Below are positions 1 through 7,662 of a stretch of 64,000 nucleotides of DNA, piece by piece. The notes under the pieces were generated by a model. It searched no databases. It was not told the origin of the DNA and worked only from the letters and a program-made list of their open reading frames with translations. The stretch covers positions 653,434 to 717,433 of the forward strand of contig DASTDE010000004.1 in NCBI GenBank assembly GCA_035710515.1, in the 5' to 3' direction. Numbering within the stretch: position 1 is the first letter of the stretch; each line of letters starts with the position of its first letter. The position numbers and the translations under genes are program-made. Origin of the DNA: Candidatus Rubrimentiphilum sp. GTDB taxonomy: Bacteria; Vulcanimicrobiota; Vulcanimicrobiia; Vulcanimicrobiales; Vulcanimicrobiaceae.

Positions 1-102
1 GAAGAGCGTTCCGTAGTGATTCACGTCGGTTGGAAAGACGACTTCCGTGCGCCGTTCGACGATTGGTTCTTTGCTCGCCATCGCCGCGAGGGTTCCAGCT
101 GA
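1..102 (+). CDS. C-terminal fragment of an unidentified protein
   Basis: An open frame runs from the left edge to a TGA at 100-102 and encodes 33 residues, including VVIHVGWKDDF and a basic tail. It has no start in the window and too little sequence to assign a family. The stop lies 36 bases before the start of the downstream SDR gene on the same strand, so the two could be co-transcribed. It may be the end of a real gene, but chance openness of a GC-rich frame is not excluded. Confidence 0.45.
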   Translation, partial: EERSVVIHVGWKDDFRAPFDDWFFARHRREGSS

Positions 103-137
103 AAGCGCGGGAGCCCCGCGGGGCGAACCCCGCTGGC

Positions 138-905
138 ATGGACCTGGGAATACGCGGACGCACCGCGCTCGTAACGGGCGCGAGTTCGGGCCTCGGCCGT
201 GCTTGCGCGCTCGCGCTGGCGCGCGAGGGCGCGCGCGTTGCGCTGGCGGCTCGCCGGAAGCCGGAGCTGGAGGCTGCGGCGGGAGAAGCGCGAGCTGAAG
301 GCTCACCGGATGCACGCGGTTATACCGTCGATCTGCGCGACGCCGGTTCGATCGATGAAATGCTCGCACAGGTGCAATCGGATTTTGGCGCGATCGACAT
401 CCTGATCGCCAACGGCGGCGGTCCGAAAGCCGGTACGTTTACGCAGTTGCAGCCCGCGGACTGGGACGAAGCGTATGCGGGGACGCTGCGCCCGATGCTG
501 CAGCTCGTGCATGCTGTTGTCCCCTCGATGCGGGAACGCCATTGGGGACGCATAGTCGCACTGACGTCCACCTCGGTCAAACAGCCGATTCCGAATCTGG
601 CGCTTTCAAATATTTTTCGCACGGCGCTCGTCTCGGCGCTCAAGACACTTTCGTCCGAGATCGCGAGCGACGGCGTGACGGTCAACGCGATTGCGACCGG
701 CCGCGTGCGAACTGCGCGGCTGCGCGCTATCTACGGCGGCGACGAAGCGATGGAACGCGCCGGGAATGACGTGCCGATCGGGCGCATTGCATCGCCGGAA
801 GAGTTTGCGCAGTTGGTGACGTTTTTGTGCGGCGAGCCGGCAGGTTACATTACGGGGCAAACGATCGCAATAGACGGCGGGTTGACCGCGGGAGTGTTCG
901 GATGA
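138..905 (+). CDS. Atypical SDR-family oxidoreductase (FabG-like)
   Basis: A 255-residue Rossmann-fold short-chain dehydrogenase. The cofactor motif TGASSGLG lies near the N terminus and ANGGGP replaces the usual NNAG. The active-site region is unusual: a Ser precedes it (ALTSTSVK), but the YxxxK pair aligns with Ser and Arg in ALSNIFRTALV. This resembles the known FabG-like SDR subgroup with an imperfect tetrad, so reductase activity cannot be assumed. The ATG at 138 was chosen because the frame upstream (TTG at 30) gives non-homologous residues and overlaps the preceding fragment. The stop overlaps the next start as ATGA. The substrate is unknown. Confidence 0.85.
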   Translation: MDLGIRGRTALVTGASSGLGRACALALAREGARVALAARRKPELEAAAGEARAEGSPDARGYTVDLRDAGSIDEMLAQVQSDFGAIDILIANGGGPKAGTFTQLQPADWDEAYAGTLRPMLQLVHAVVPSMRERHWGRIVALTSTSVKQPIPNLALSNIFRTALVSALKTLSSEIASDGVTVNAIATGRVRTARLRAIYGGDEAMERAGNDVPIGRIASPEEFAQLVTFLCGEPAGYITGQTIAIDGGLTAGVFG

Positions 906-1393
906 ATTGGGACCCCGTAACCGGAACCGCGGGCGGCGCCGAATTCGGCGAAGCGCTGCGCGCGTATGCGGCCGAACGCGAACTGCCGGACGAACGTTTG
1001 GCGGAAGCCGCCGGCCTCGACGCCGAGGGACTGCGGGAAGTCTATGCCGGCACGCGGCGGCTGGCGACCGGCGCGCTGGCGCGGCTGGTTCTCGCCTTGC
1101 GCACCAAGCCAATCGAGTTCATGCAGCACACGCACTTGCTCTCGCTCGAGTTGTACGCGTTCGGCTTGGACCCGCTGTATTTTCTGCCCGAAGGGCAGCT
1201 GCGGTACGACGCGCGCATCTACATGCGCGAAATCAATCCGCGCCACCGGGTCCCCGAAGGCGACATGACGCGCCGCAATCCGACGATCAAGGCTATCGCC
1301 GAGGATCCCATCCTGGACGCGCCCGGAAAGATCGAGCTGGAACTGGCCTACTTGCTTCGCGCGGCCTCGCAGCAGATAGGACAGACCTCGTAG
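902..1393 (+). CDS. Small protein with an HTH-like N-terminal region
   Basis: A 163-residue soluble protein. Residues of about 12-65 are helical and read like a Cro/XRE-type fold (ALRAYAAE, LAEAAGLD, LREVYAGTRRLATGAL), in which a short turn would separate scanning and recognition helices. The rest (ELYAFGLDPLYFLPEG and onward) is not recognised. The start ATG overlaps the SDR stop (ATGA), so the two are probably translationally coupled and may act together. The DNA-binding call is tentative because the HTH pattern is weak. Confidence 0.6.
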   Translation: MNWDPVTGTAGGAEFGEALRAYAAERELPDERLAEAAGLDAEGLREVYAGTRRLATGALARLVLALRTKPIEFMQHTHLLSLELYAFGLDPLYFLPEGQLRYDARIYMREINPRHRVPEGDMTRRNPTIKAIAEDPILDAPGKIELELAYLLRAASQQIGQTS

Positions 1394-1426
1394 GCACCGC
1401 TCGCCCCCGGAGAGAAACCGAGGCGC

Positions 1427-1990
1427 ATGCAATCAGTTGAAGGAAAACGCATCGCCGCGCTGGTCGGCGACGGCTTTGAAGAATCAGAACTTACCGAGCC
1501 CCGGCGCGCCTTGGAAGAAGCAGGCGCCATCGTGACCATCGTCGGCATCGACGAGAAGTCGCGCCAGAAGATTCGCGGGAAGCGCGGATTGGACGACGGC
1601 CAGAGCGTCAAGGCCGAGGAACTCGTCGCGGACGTTACGGCCGAAGATTTCGACGCGCTGCTGATTCCGGGCGGCACCTCGCCCGATCACATCCGCACGA
1701 ACAAAGACGTGCAGCGCCTGGTGCGCGAGTTCGACGCCGTCAAGAAACCGATGTTCGTGATCTGTCACGGACCGCAAGTCTTAATTTCGGCGCAGATCGT
1801 TCGCGGCAGACAACTCACCGGCGTGCATTCGATCGCCGACGACATTCGCAATGCCGGTGGCCTCTATCGCGATCAGCCGGTCGTGCAGGACGGCAACTGG
1901 GTTACGTCGCGGACGCCTGAAGATCTGGCACAATTCAATCGCGCCATCGTGGAGAAACTCGCGACCGCGATACCGATGCCGATCGTCTAG
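1427..1990 (+). CDS. DJ-1/PfpI family protein (class I glutamine amidotransferase-like)
   Basis: A 187-residue protein covering the full PfpI domain. The conserved Glu lies in GDGFEESE near residue 16, the fold motif LLIPGG lies mid-protein, and the nucleophile elbow is VICHGPQ with Cys followed by His. Members of this family act as intracellular proteases, glyoxalases/deglycases or chaperones, usually in stress defence. The sequence does not decide which applies. It stands alone downstream of the SDR pair and is convergent with the XRE regulator, leaving 5 bases between the stops. Confidence 0.9.
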   Translation: MQSVEGKRIAALVGDGFEESELTEPRRALEEAGAIVTIVGIDEKSRQKIRGKRGLDDGQSVKAEELVADVTAEDFDALLIPGGTSPDHIRTNKDVQRLVREFDAVKKPMFVICHGPQVLISAQIVRGRQLTGVHSIADDIRNAGGLYRDQPVVQDGNWVTSRTPEDLAQFNRAIVEKLATAIPMPIV

Positions 1991-1995
1991 CCGCG

Positions 1996-2229
1996 CTAAT
2001 CGTCGCCCGCGTGTAGGTCCGTTTCGTCCCGATCGTACTCGAGGATGTCTCCCGGCGCGCAGTCGAGGACGAGACACAGTTTGGATAATGTGTTAAAGCG
2101 CATTCCTTTGACTTTGCCTGTGCGCAATTGGCTGAGTTGGGTTTCGGAAAGGCCAATCTGCTCGGCGATATCGCGAGCGCGCATCTTGCGCCGCGCCAGC
2201 ATGACGTCCAACGTAACGCGTACCGGCAT
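1996..2229 (-). CDS. Small XRE-family (Cro/CI-type HTH) regulator
   Basis: A 77-residue protein that is almost entirely one helix-turn-helix: MLARRKMRARDIAEQIGLSE followed by LSQLRTGKVKGMRFNTLSKL and a C-terminal CAPGDILEY, as in YozG-like compact regulators. Its ATG overlaps the stop of the DUF2975 gene (TAATG), so the two are translationally coupled. Paired XRE-DUF2975 genes are a common module of unknown role. The palindromic AT-rich DNA upstream of the operon (2720-2775) is a plausible autoregulatory operator for this protein. Confidence 0.92.
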   Translation of the reverse strand: MPVRVTLDVMLARRKMRARDIAEQIGLSETQLSQLRTGKVKGMRFNTLSKLCLVLDCAPGDILEYDRDETDLHAGDD

Positions 2230-2708
2230 TAGACGAACTGATCCAGCTGCGATTGCAGCTGCTGTCCTTGCCGCGCCAGCAGGATCAGTACGAGCCCAAT
2301 CAGCGCAATCGTCAGATTTTCGATGGTGAGATCGAACTTGACGCCCTGCATTTCGCTCCAGCCGTTGCCGATGAGGAAGATCAGGCTTGGCTGCACGATG
2401 ATGGCGATGAAAGCTCCGAGCATCAGGCAGCCGCCGATTTCCTTCAGCGCTCTGACCGCTGCGGGGCCGAAGGCGTCGCCGCGATCCATACGGACGAGGG
2501 CGTCGGATGCCGCCTTCAACGCCGCCAGATAAAAGATTGGCGCGAGGAGACTCACCCAGTAGACAGGTGTCGTCATGAAACGGCCATCCGATCCGTCGAG
2601 ATGGAGTAAATGGCGCGCGCCGAGCTGTTCGAAAAACAGGGCCAGGGCGAGCCCCAAAACGACGATCCGGATCACTAGGGCGGTAACGGGCAGGGCGGTT
2701 TTCGGCAT
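2229..2708 (-). CDS. DUF2975 family membrane protein
   Basis: A 159-residue integral membrane protein with about four hydrophobic helices: a TM near residues 5-25, one near 45-65 (PVYWVSLLAPIFYLAAL), one near 90-112, and one near 130-150. The linker contains the motif GDAFGPAAVRALKEIG, typical of DUF2975. The ATG at 2708 was preferred over an in-frame GTG at 2720 because GGGAG lies just upstream of that ATG at normal spacing, and the GTG itself falls next to that ribosome site. It is coupled to the following XRE regulator. Its molecular function is unknown. Confidence 0.88.
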   Translation of the reverse strand: MPKTALPVTALVIRIVVLGLALALFFEQLGARHLLHLDGSDGRFMTTPVYWVSLLAPIFYLAALKAASDALVRMDRGDAFGPAAVRALKEIGGCLMLGAFIAIIVQPSLIFLIGNGWSEMQGVKFDLTIENLTIALIGLVLILLARQGQQLQSQLDQFV

Positions 2709-2719
2709 CGGATCTCCCA

Positions 2720-2775
2720 CTAAAGTCTAAAATTATATGCTTTAGAATTACTTTACTTTAAGTATTACTTAAAGT
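2720..2775 (-). promoter_or_regulatory. Promoter with palindromic operator-like repeats upstream of the DUF2975-XRE operon
   Basis: This AT-rich stretch stands out from GC-rich surroundings. It holds a perfect 8-bp inverted repeat (ACTTTAAG, five-base spacer, CTTAAAGT, at 2755-2775) and a second inverted pair, CTAAAG/CTTTAG (2720-2725 and 2740-2745). On the minus strand a perfect TATAAT lies at 2732-2737, between the two palindromes, in the right orientation for the operon. The repeated TAAAGT words flanking a -10 box fit autorepression by the XRE protein encoded in the operon. That link is inference. Confidence 0.65.
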
Positions 2776-2801
2776 CAAGCGATGGGGGGAGAGAGGTGCC
2801 C

Positions 2802-3398
2802 TCAGGACGGGATCGGACTCCACTTTGCAAGGGCCTCGCCGTATTGGCGCAGGCCGATGAAGCCTGCGATCCCGCAGAAGAGAAACGCAGCCGGCAACTG
2901 CGGATACTCTAAGACCACGATGATCGCCGCGGTGACGCCGGCCAGCAGAATGTAAGCCGCTTGCCGGACGCCGGTACGGACTGTCGCGCCGAGTGCCACC
3001 ACGGAGACCGCACAAGCGCAAGCTATCGAGAGAAAAATTGGCGCGGCGGCCAAATCTCGCGGCCCCGATGAAATGCTCGTGACCAGCCAATACACCGCCA
3101 GCGCGATGATGACGCCTACGCACGGAACCAGCGCCGTATTGCGTGCTACTTCGCGCGCATAAAGCGGTGCGGATTGCTCGCAAAGCTCGAGGTCGCGCAT
3201 GCGGCGGCCACGCTGCGCGAGAGCAAGATAGATTCCGGCAAGCGAACCGAACAGTGCTCCCCCTAACGCATGCGCGCCGAGATCCGCGTGCATTTGCAGC
3301 GCCGCAACCAAAGCTGCGGCTGCGGCGGCGTACAGAATTTGCCCGGCGGTGCGCTGCAATCGGGTTACCGAGATTGCCCATGTCGTTGATTGCAGCAC
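2802..3398 (-). CDS. Multipass membrane protein paired with a degenerate ABC ATPase
   Basis: A 198-residue hydrophobic protein with about six predicted helices, including LYAAAAAALVAALQM, ALVPCVGVIIALAVYWLV, and a C-terminal segment of AFLFCGIAGFIGL. No domain is recognised by eye. The GTG at 3398 was chosen because it forms a TAGTG junction with the upstream gene and has GAGGG just before it. An upstream in-frame GTG at 3416 would instead overlap the neighbouring gene. The context (directly after an ABC ATPase-like gene) suggests a small or remnant ABC-2-type permease. Confidence 0.7.
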   Translation of the reverse strand: MLQSTTWAISVTRLQRTAGQILYAAAAAALVAALQMHADLGAHALGGALFGSLAGIYLALAQRGRRMRDLELCEQSAPLYAREVARNTALVPCVGVIIALAVYWLVTSISSGPRDLAAAPIFLSIACACAVSVVALGATVRTGVRQAAYILLAGVTAAIIVVLEYPQLPAAFLFCGIAGFIGLRQYGEALAKWSPIPS

Positions 3399-3958
3399 TA
3401 GACCCTCACCCGGCACGCATCGGCGAATCGCGCCGCATCGTTGTCGGAACCATGCGTCGAGAAGATAGCGCAGTTGCGCGCGACCTCAACGAGCTGCGGC
3501 GCGTAAACTGCTTGCGGTCGATCCAAAACCAACAGGCGGGGCTGCGCGATCAGCGCGCCGGCCAGCGGATAGGCGAAGGCTTCGTGGACGCCTTCCAGCT
3601 GCGCGAGAATATGGCGGGCGCGCACGACGCTTTCCGCCGGCGGCAACCGCCACAGCGCGGCGCGATAATCGATGTAGCGTTCGAAGGTTTGGAATTCGTG
3701 AGGCAGCGCTTCGTGCGCGACGTATCCGGCCAGCCGTTTGACTTGCACCGGCTGAATTCGCGGATCGAAGGCGCCGACGAAAACGCTCCCGCTTGTCGCG
3801 CGCACCAGACCGGCGGCCATCATGGCGACGATCGAGGCCGCGCGATTTCCGTTACACGCATGCGCGAGCCGGCCGCCTTCTTCGAGTTCGATCTCCTGCG
3901 GGGAAACAATCGCCGATCCGCGATCCGCAAACGCGGCCGCGCGCATTTCGAGCAGCAC
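3398..3958 (-). CDS. Degenerate ABC-transporter ATPase homologue, lacking nucleotide-binding motifs
   Basis: A 186-residue protein that follows an ABC nucleotide-binding domain throughout but has lost its catalytic residues. The Walker A position reads ACNGNRAAS with no Lys. The Q-loop region reads GYVAHE instead of GYVPQE. The LSGGQ signature appears deleted. The Walker B run LLVLDRP has Arg for the catalytic Glu. The ISTH-like H-loop (FSTHG) and the segment RYIDYRAALWRLP remain. The frame is intact and coupled on both sides (TAGTG at 3958-3960 and 3398-3400), arguing against a recent pseudogene. It could serve as a structural or regulatory partner of the membrane protein that follows. Confidence 0.7.
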   Translation of the reverse strand: MLLEMRAAAFADRGSAIVSPQEIELEEGGRLAHACNGNRAASIVAMMAAGLVRATSGSVFVGAFDPRIQPVQVKRLAGYVAHEALPHEFQTFERYIDYRAALWRLPPAESVVRARHILAQLEGVHEAFAYPLAGALIAQPRLLVLDRPQAVYAPQLVEVARNCAIFSTHGSDNDAARFADACRVRV

Positions 3959-5064
3959 TATTGAACGAGTTTCAGGCGCGGATTCGGGCGCTCCGGCCGG
4001 CCGACCTTATGACACTCACGCCACGCGCCGTCCGCCTCGAGTGCGACGACGTCGGCCGTGTACTCGGTTCGCCCGCTGCCCGCGCCGAGGAAAAATGCGC
4101 CGCCGACAGCGTACGCATCGACGGGAACGCGATCGCGCTCGAACTCACGAATGCGCTGCGCGGTGAAACCGCCGCTCACCACGATGTGCACGTGCTGGAA
4201 GTTCTCGGCGTCGAGCGCGCGCCGTACGTTGAAGACGAGCTGCGGTGTAACACCGGTCGGTCTGAACGTGCCCATCATATTCCAGATCGACTTGTCGACC
4301 AGCGTTTGCGAAGTGTCCAAGCGCACGCCCCACAGCCGGTCGCCAAGCGCGCGGGCGACGGCCAGGCTCGTCTCGACGCAGTCGTTATCGAAGTCAACCA
4401 GCGCGATCACGTTGACGTTGGGATCGATGTATTCGGCAAACTTGCGCGTGGCCAATACCGTGTCGCCGCCGTACGCGGCAATCAGTGCGTGCGGAACCGT
4501 CCCCATGCCGCCGGCTCCCCACCATTCCGCATTCGCGTCGGTGGAGACGCCCAACGCGCCGGAAATGTACGCCGCATACCCGTCGCCCGTTTGCATCAAA
4601 TGATGATCGAAGCGCGCCGGAAAGAATAAGACTTGTTTGCCGTTGGCCGCGTCAACGATCTCGCGCGCGTTGGTGGCGATCCGCGTGCGCCGCGACAGCA
4701 CGCCCAGATAGCACGTTTCCAAATGCGCGAAAATGTCGTAGTCGCCCTCGATCGTCATGATCGTTTCATACGGTCCGATGCGGTCGCCGTCGTAGAGCGC
4801 GTGCACGCGCAGTGATTGCCAGCCGTCCTCCCACTCGCCCGACGGTAAACGCCGTCCGGAGCAGAGGCGCAAGATCGCGATGGCTTCGTCGATGCCGCAC
4901 AGCACCGCGTCGCTGCGCTGAAAGACCTGCATGCGCACGCTCGGGTGATAGCCGTCGCGCTCGAGGATCTGCCTGGCGCGGTTGAAATACGTGTCGGAGT
5001 AGTAGCCGTCGCGCATCTTCTCGACAGGCAGGTTAAATATTTCCGGCGGCAATCTGGTAGGCAC
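3958..5064 (-). CDS. pncB: Nicotinate phosphoribosyltransferase
   Basis: A 368-residue enzyme of NAD salvage that forms nicotinate mononucleotide from nicotinate and PRPP. Family motifs include MRDGYYSDTYF near the N terminus (substrate-binding YxSD), YETIMTIEGDY, a His pair in RFDHHLMQTGDGY, FRPTGVTPQLVF and VSGGFTAQRI before the C-terminal phosphate-binding AVGGAFF. The length fits the shorter archaeal/bacterial branch. The start is GTG at 5064. The gene heads an operon that continues into the degenerate ABC ATPase and membrane protein. Only 29 bases separate it from the divergent polX gene, so the two promoters must be compact or overlapping. Confidence 0.9.
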   Translation of the reverse strand: MPTRLPPEIFNLPVEKMRDGYYSDTYFNRARQILERDGYHPSVRMQVFQRSDAVLCGIDEAIAILRLCSGRRLPSGEWEDGWQSLRVHALYDGDRIGPYETIMTIEGDYDIFAHLETCYLGVLSRRTRIATNAREIVDAANGKQVLFFPARFDHHLMQTGDGYAAYISGALGVSTDANAEWWGAGGMGTVPHALIAAYGGDTVLATRKFAEYIDPNVNVIALVDFDNDCVETSLAVARALGDRLWGVRLDTSQTLVDKSIWNMMGTFRPTGVTPQLVFNVRRALDAENFQHVHIVVSGGFTAQRIREFERDRVPVDAYAVGGAFFLGAGSGRTEYTADVVALEADGAWRECHKVGRPERPNPRLKLVQ

Positions 5065-5093
5065 GTTAGTGCCTATACGTTGAAAATCGCTTC

Positions 5094-6824
5094 GTGCCCT
5101 CGAATACGGAAGTCGCCGAGACCCTGCTGCGCATCCGGAAGCTCATGGAGCTGGCCGGCGAGACCTTTTACAAGTTCACGGCCTACGAGCGCGCCGCGGC
5201 GACCCTCGAGAATGCGCCGCCGGTCACCGATTTGCTGGCGGCCGGCGAACTGACGAGTTTGCCGGGCATCGGCAAGTCCATCGCCGCGACGATCGAAGAG
5301 ATCGTGCGCACCGGCACCTGCGAGCAGCTGGAGATTTTGCAGCAGCGCTATCCGCCGACGATCTTCGAAGTGCTCGGCGTTTCGGGAATCGGCATCAAGA
5401 CGGCGGCGATGCTCTTCGAACAGTACGGCGTCGGATCGCTGGCGGACCTCGAACGCGCCATCGATTCAGGCGCGCTCGCCGAAGCGCCGCGCATGGGACC
5501 GAAAACAATTGAGAACATCCGGCGAGGCATCTTGGCGTATCGCGGACGGCTGCGGCGCACGCCGCTGCCGCGCGCGCTGCAGATCGCGCGCGAAGTCGTC
5601 GCCTATCTCGAATCCGGTCCGCCGGTGCATCGCTTGGAGTTCGCGGGCAGCCTGCGGCGGCGGGAAGTAACCGTCGGCGACATCGACATCGTCTGCACCT
5701 CCGATGCAGCCGCCGCGGTTATCGATCACTTCGTGCGCTGGGATCGCGCGCGAGCTGTGCTGGCGGAGGGCCCGACCAAAGGCAGCATCTGGCTCGACGA
5801 CGGTTTGCAGATCGACCTGCGCGTCTTGCCCGATCATCTCTACGGTAATCTCTTGCAGCACTTCACCGGCAGCCGCGAACACAACATTCAAGTTCGCGAG
5901 AACGCGGTGCGCAAGAACTTGCGCGTCAGCGAGAACGGCATCCTGAACCTGGAGAACGGCGACGTCACCGCCAGTCGCGACGAACAGGGCGTCTATGCCG
6001 CGCTCGGCATGCAATATATACCGCCCGAACTGCGCAGCGGCATCGGCGAGGTCGAATTAGCCCTGCGCAACGAGGTTCCGGAGCTGTTGGAAGCCGCGGA
6101 CGTGCGCGGCGACTTCCACATGCATTCAACCTGGAGCGACGGGCGTCAAACGCTTGAAGAGATGATAGCCGCCGCTGCCGCACGCGGATACGCCTATCAT
6201 GCGATAACGGATCATTCGCCCGCGCGTGGCGCGATCGGCTGTAGCGCGGAAGAGCTGCGCGAACAGCGCGAACACATCCGCACGCTCGGCGATCGCTACG
6301 GCGTGCGTACGCTCTGGGGCAGCGAGGTGGACATTCTGCCGGACGGCTCGATGGATTTCCCCGACGACGTGCTCGCCGATATGGACATCGTCGTCGCCAG
6401 CGTCCATTCGGAGTTTCGCCAGTCGCGCGACGAGATGACGCAGCGCTTGCTCCGCGCCATTGAAAATCCGTACGTGACGATCATCGGACATCCGACCGGC
6501 AGAACGATCGAAGGCTTCGGCGGATACGACTTCGACTACGACGCGGTCTTTGCGGCGGCCGCGCGCACCGGCACGGCGCTCGAGATCGACGGCCAGGTCA
6601 AGCGGTTTGATCTTCCCGCAAACCTTGCGCGGCGCGCGAAGAGTTTGGGCGTGACGCTCACTGTCGACAGTGACGCGCACGATGTCACGCAGCTGGCGAA
6701 CATCGATCTGGCAATCGGCCAAGCGCGCCGCGCTGGTCTCACGCGCGACGACGTCCTGAACGCGCGAACATTAGAAGGTGTGCTGGAGTTCGTACGCGCC
6801 AAGCGCGATCGCGCTAAGGCGTAA
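5094..6824 (+). CDS. polX: DNA polymerase/3'-5' exonuclease PolX
   Basis: A 576-residue family X polymerase for gap-filling repair. Residues 1-150 form the 8-kDa and HhH region (LPGIGKSIA at about 56-64, LGVSGIGIKTA at about 94-104). The nucleotidyltransferase core has GSLRRRE with catalytic Asp196 and Asp198 (GDIDIV) and Asp241 (QIDLRV). The C-terminal PHP domain starts near residue 338 (FHMHSTWSDG) and carries SEVDIL, VASVHSEF, IIGHPTGR and DSDAH, so the Mn-dependent exonuclease site looks intact. The start is GTG at 5094. Its 3' end overlaps the convergent fdhD gene by 11 bases. Confidence 0.96.
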   Translation: MPSNTEVAETLLRIRKLMELAGETFYKFTAYERAAATLENAPPVTDLLAAGELTSLPGIGKSIAATIEEIVRTGTCEQLEILQQRYPPTIFEVLGVSGIGIKTAAMLFEQYGVGSLADLERAIDSGALAEAPRMGPKTIENIRRGILAYRGRLRRTPLPRALQIAREVVAYLESGPPVHRLEFAGSLRRREVTVGDIDIVCTSDAAAAVIDHFVRWDRARAVLAEGPTKGSIWLDDGLQIDLRVLPDHLYGNLLQHFTGSREHNIQVRENAVRKNLRVSENGILNLENGDVTASRDEQGVYAALGMQYIPPELRSGIGEVELALRNEVPELLEAADVRGDFHMHSTWSDGRQTLEEMIAAAAARGYAYHAITDHSPARGAIGCSAEELREQREHIRTLGDRYGVRTLWGSEVDILPDGSMDFPDDVLADMDIVVASVHSEFRQSRDEMTQRLLRAIENPYVTIIGHPTGRTIEGFGGYDFDYDAVFAAAARTGTALEIDGQVKRFDLPANLARRAKSLGVTLTVDSDAHDVTQLANIDLAIGQARRAGLTRDDVLNARTLEGVLEFVRAKRDRAKA

Positions 6825-7653
6825 TCCGCTCCGGCGACGTGTAGACGTTGCACTTCGATCCCCGGACGAAGCCGCACAGCGTAACGTTAAAAGCGCGCGC
6901 TGTCTCGACCGCAAGACTGCTCGGCGCGGATACCGCACAGACGATTGGAATGCGCGCCATGATGGCTTTTTGCACCAGCTCGTAACTCGCGCGTCCGCTG
7001 ACGAGAAGTACGCTGCCGCTCAGCGGCATGCGGTCGTTTAAGAGTGCCCACCCCGCGATCTTGTCCAGCGCGTTGTGCCGCCCGACGTCCTCGCGCAGGG
7101 CGAGCAACTCGCCGCGCGCATCGAACAGCGCGGAGGCGTGCAGTCCGCCGGTGGAAGCGAAGATACGTTGCGCGCTTCGCATCCGTTCCGGCAGATTCGC
7201 AATAAGCGCAGCGGAGACGCGCGTGTCGCCTTGCAACGGCTCCGCGTGCATGTGCAGCGCTTCGATACTCGCCTTTCCGCACACACCGCACGCGCTGCTT
7301 ACCGTGAAGTGACGTTCGAGCCGTTCCAACGGCGGCATGGCGCCGGCGAGTTCGACGGTTACGATATTGTAACGTTGCTCGGCGTCGATTGCCGGATCGA
7401 CGCAATAGGCGATGCTGAGAATATCGTCGCGCTTACCGACAATGCCCTCGGAAAATAAAAAACCGGCCGCGAGTTCGAAATCGCTGCCGGGCGTGCGCAT
7501 GGTGACGGCTAGGCTGCGAGTCTCGCTGCCGGCAGCCAAGCGAATCTCGAGCGGCTCCTCGGTCGCGAGATCGTCAACGATCTCGCGACGATCCCCGTTC
7601 TCGAACGCGGTGACCGCCGCCGGCGTCGTCAAACCGGGCCGTTCCGCCATCAT
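6814..7653 (-). CDS. fdhD: FdhD sulfurtransferase for formate dehydrogenase maturation
   Basis: A 279-residue protein that transfers sulfur from a cysteine desulfurase to the molybdenum or tungsten cofactor of formate dehydrogenases. It has LATEEPLEIRL, RTPGSDFELAAGFLFSEGI, the catalytic cysteines in SSACGVCG (Cys122 and Cys125), the ASTGGLHASALF loop and GRHNALDKIAG near the cofactor site. No formate dehydrogenase lies in this window. The only other molybdenum-cofactor gene here is the MobA-like gene at 27.6 kb. The stop overlaps the convergent polX stop region by 11 bases. Confidence 0.96.
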   Translation of the reverse strand: MMAERPGLTTPAAVTAFENGDRREIVDDLATEEPLEIRLAAGSETRSLAVTMRTPGSDFELAAGFLFSEGIVGKRDDILSIAYCVDPAIDAEQRYNIVTVELAGAMPPLERLERHFTVSSACGVCGKASIEALHMHAEPLQGDTRVSAALIANLPERMRSAQRIFASTGGLHASALFDARGELLALREDVGRHNALDKIAGWALLNDRMPLSGSVLLVSGRASYELVQKAIMARIPIVCAVSAPSSLAVETARAFNVTLCGFVRGSKCNVYTSPERITP

Positions 7654-7662
7654 CGCGATTGC

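Noticed and set aside
3793-4629. A 278-residue open frame on the plus strand
   Set aside because: It lies antisense to pncB and the degenerate ABC ATPase, and contains no recognisable motif.
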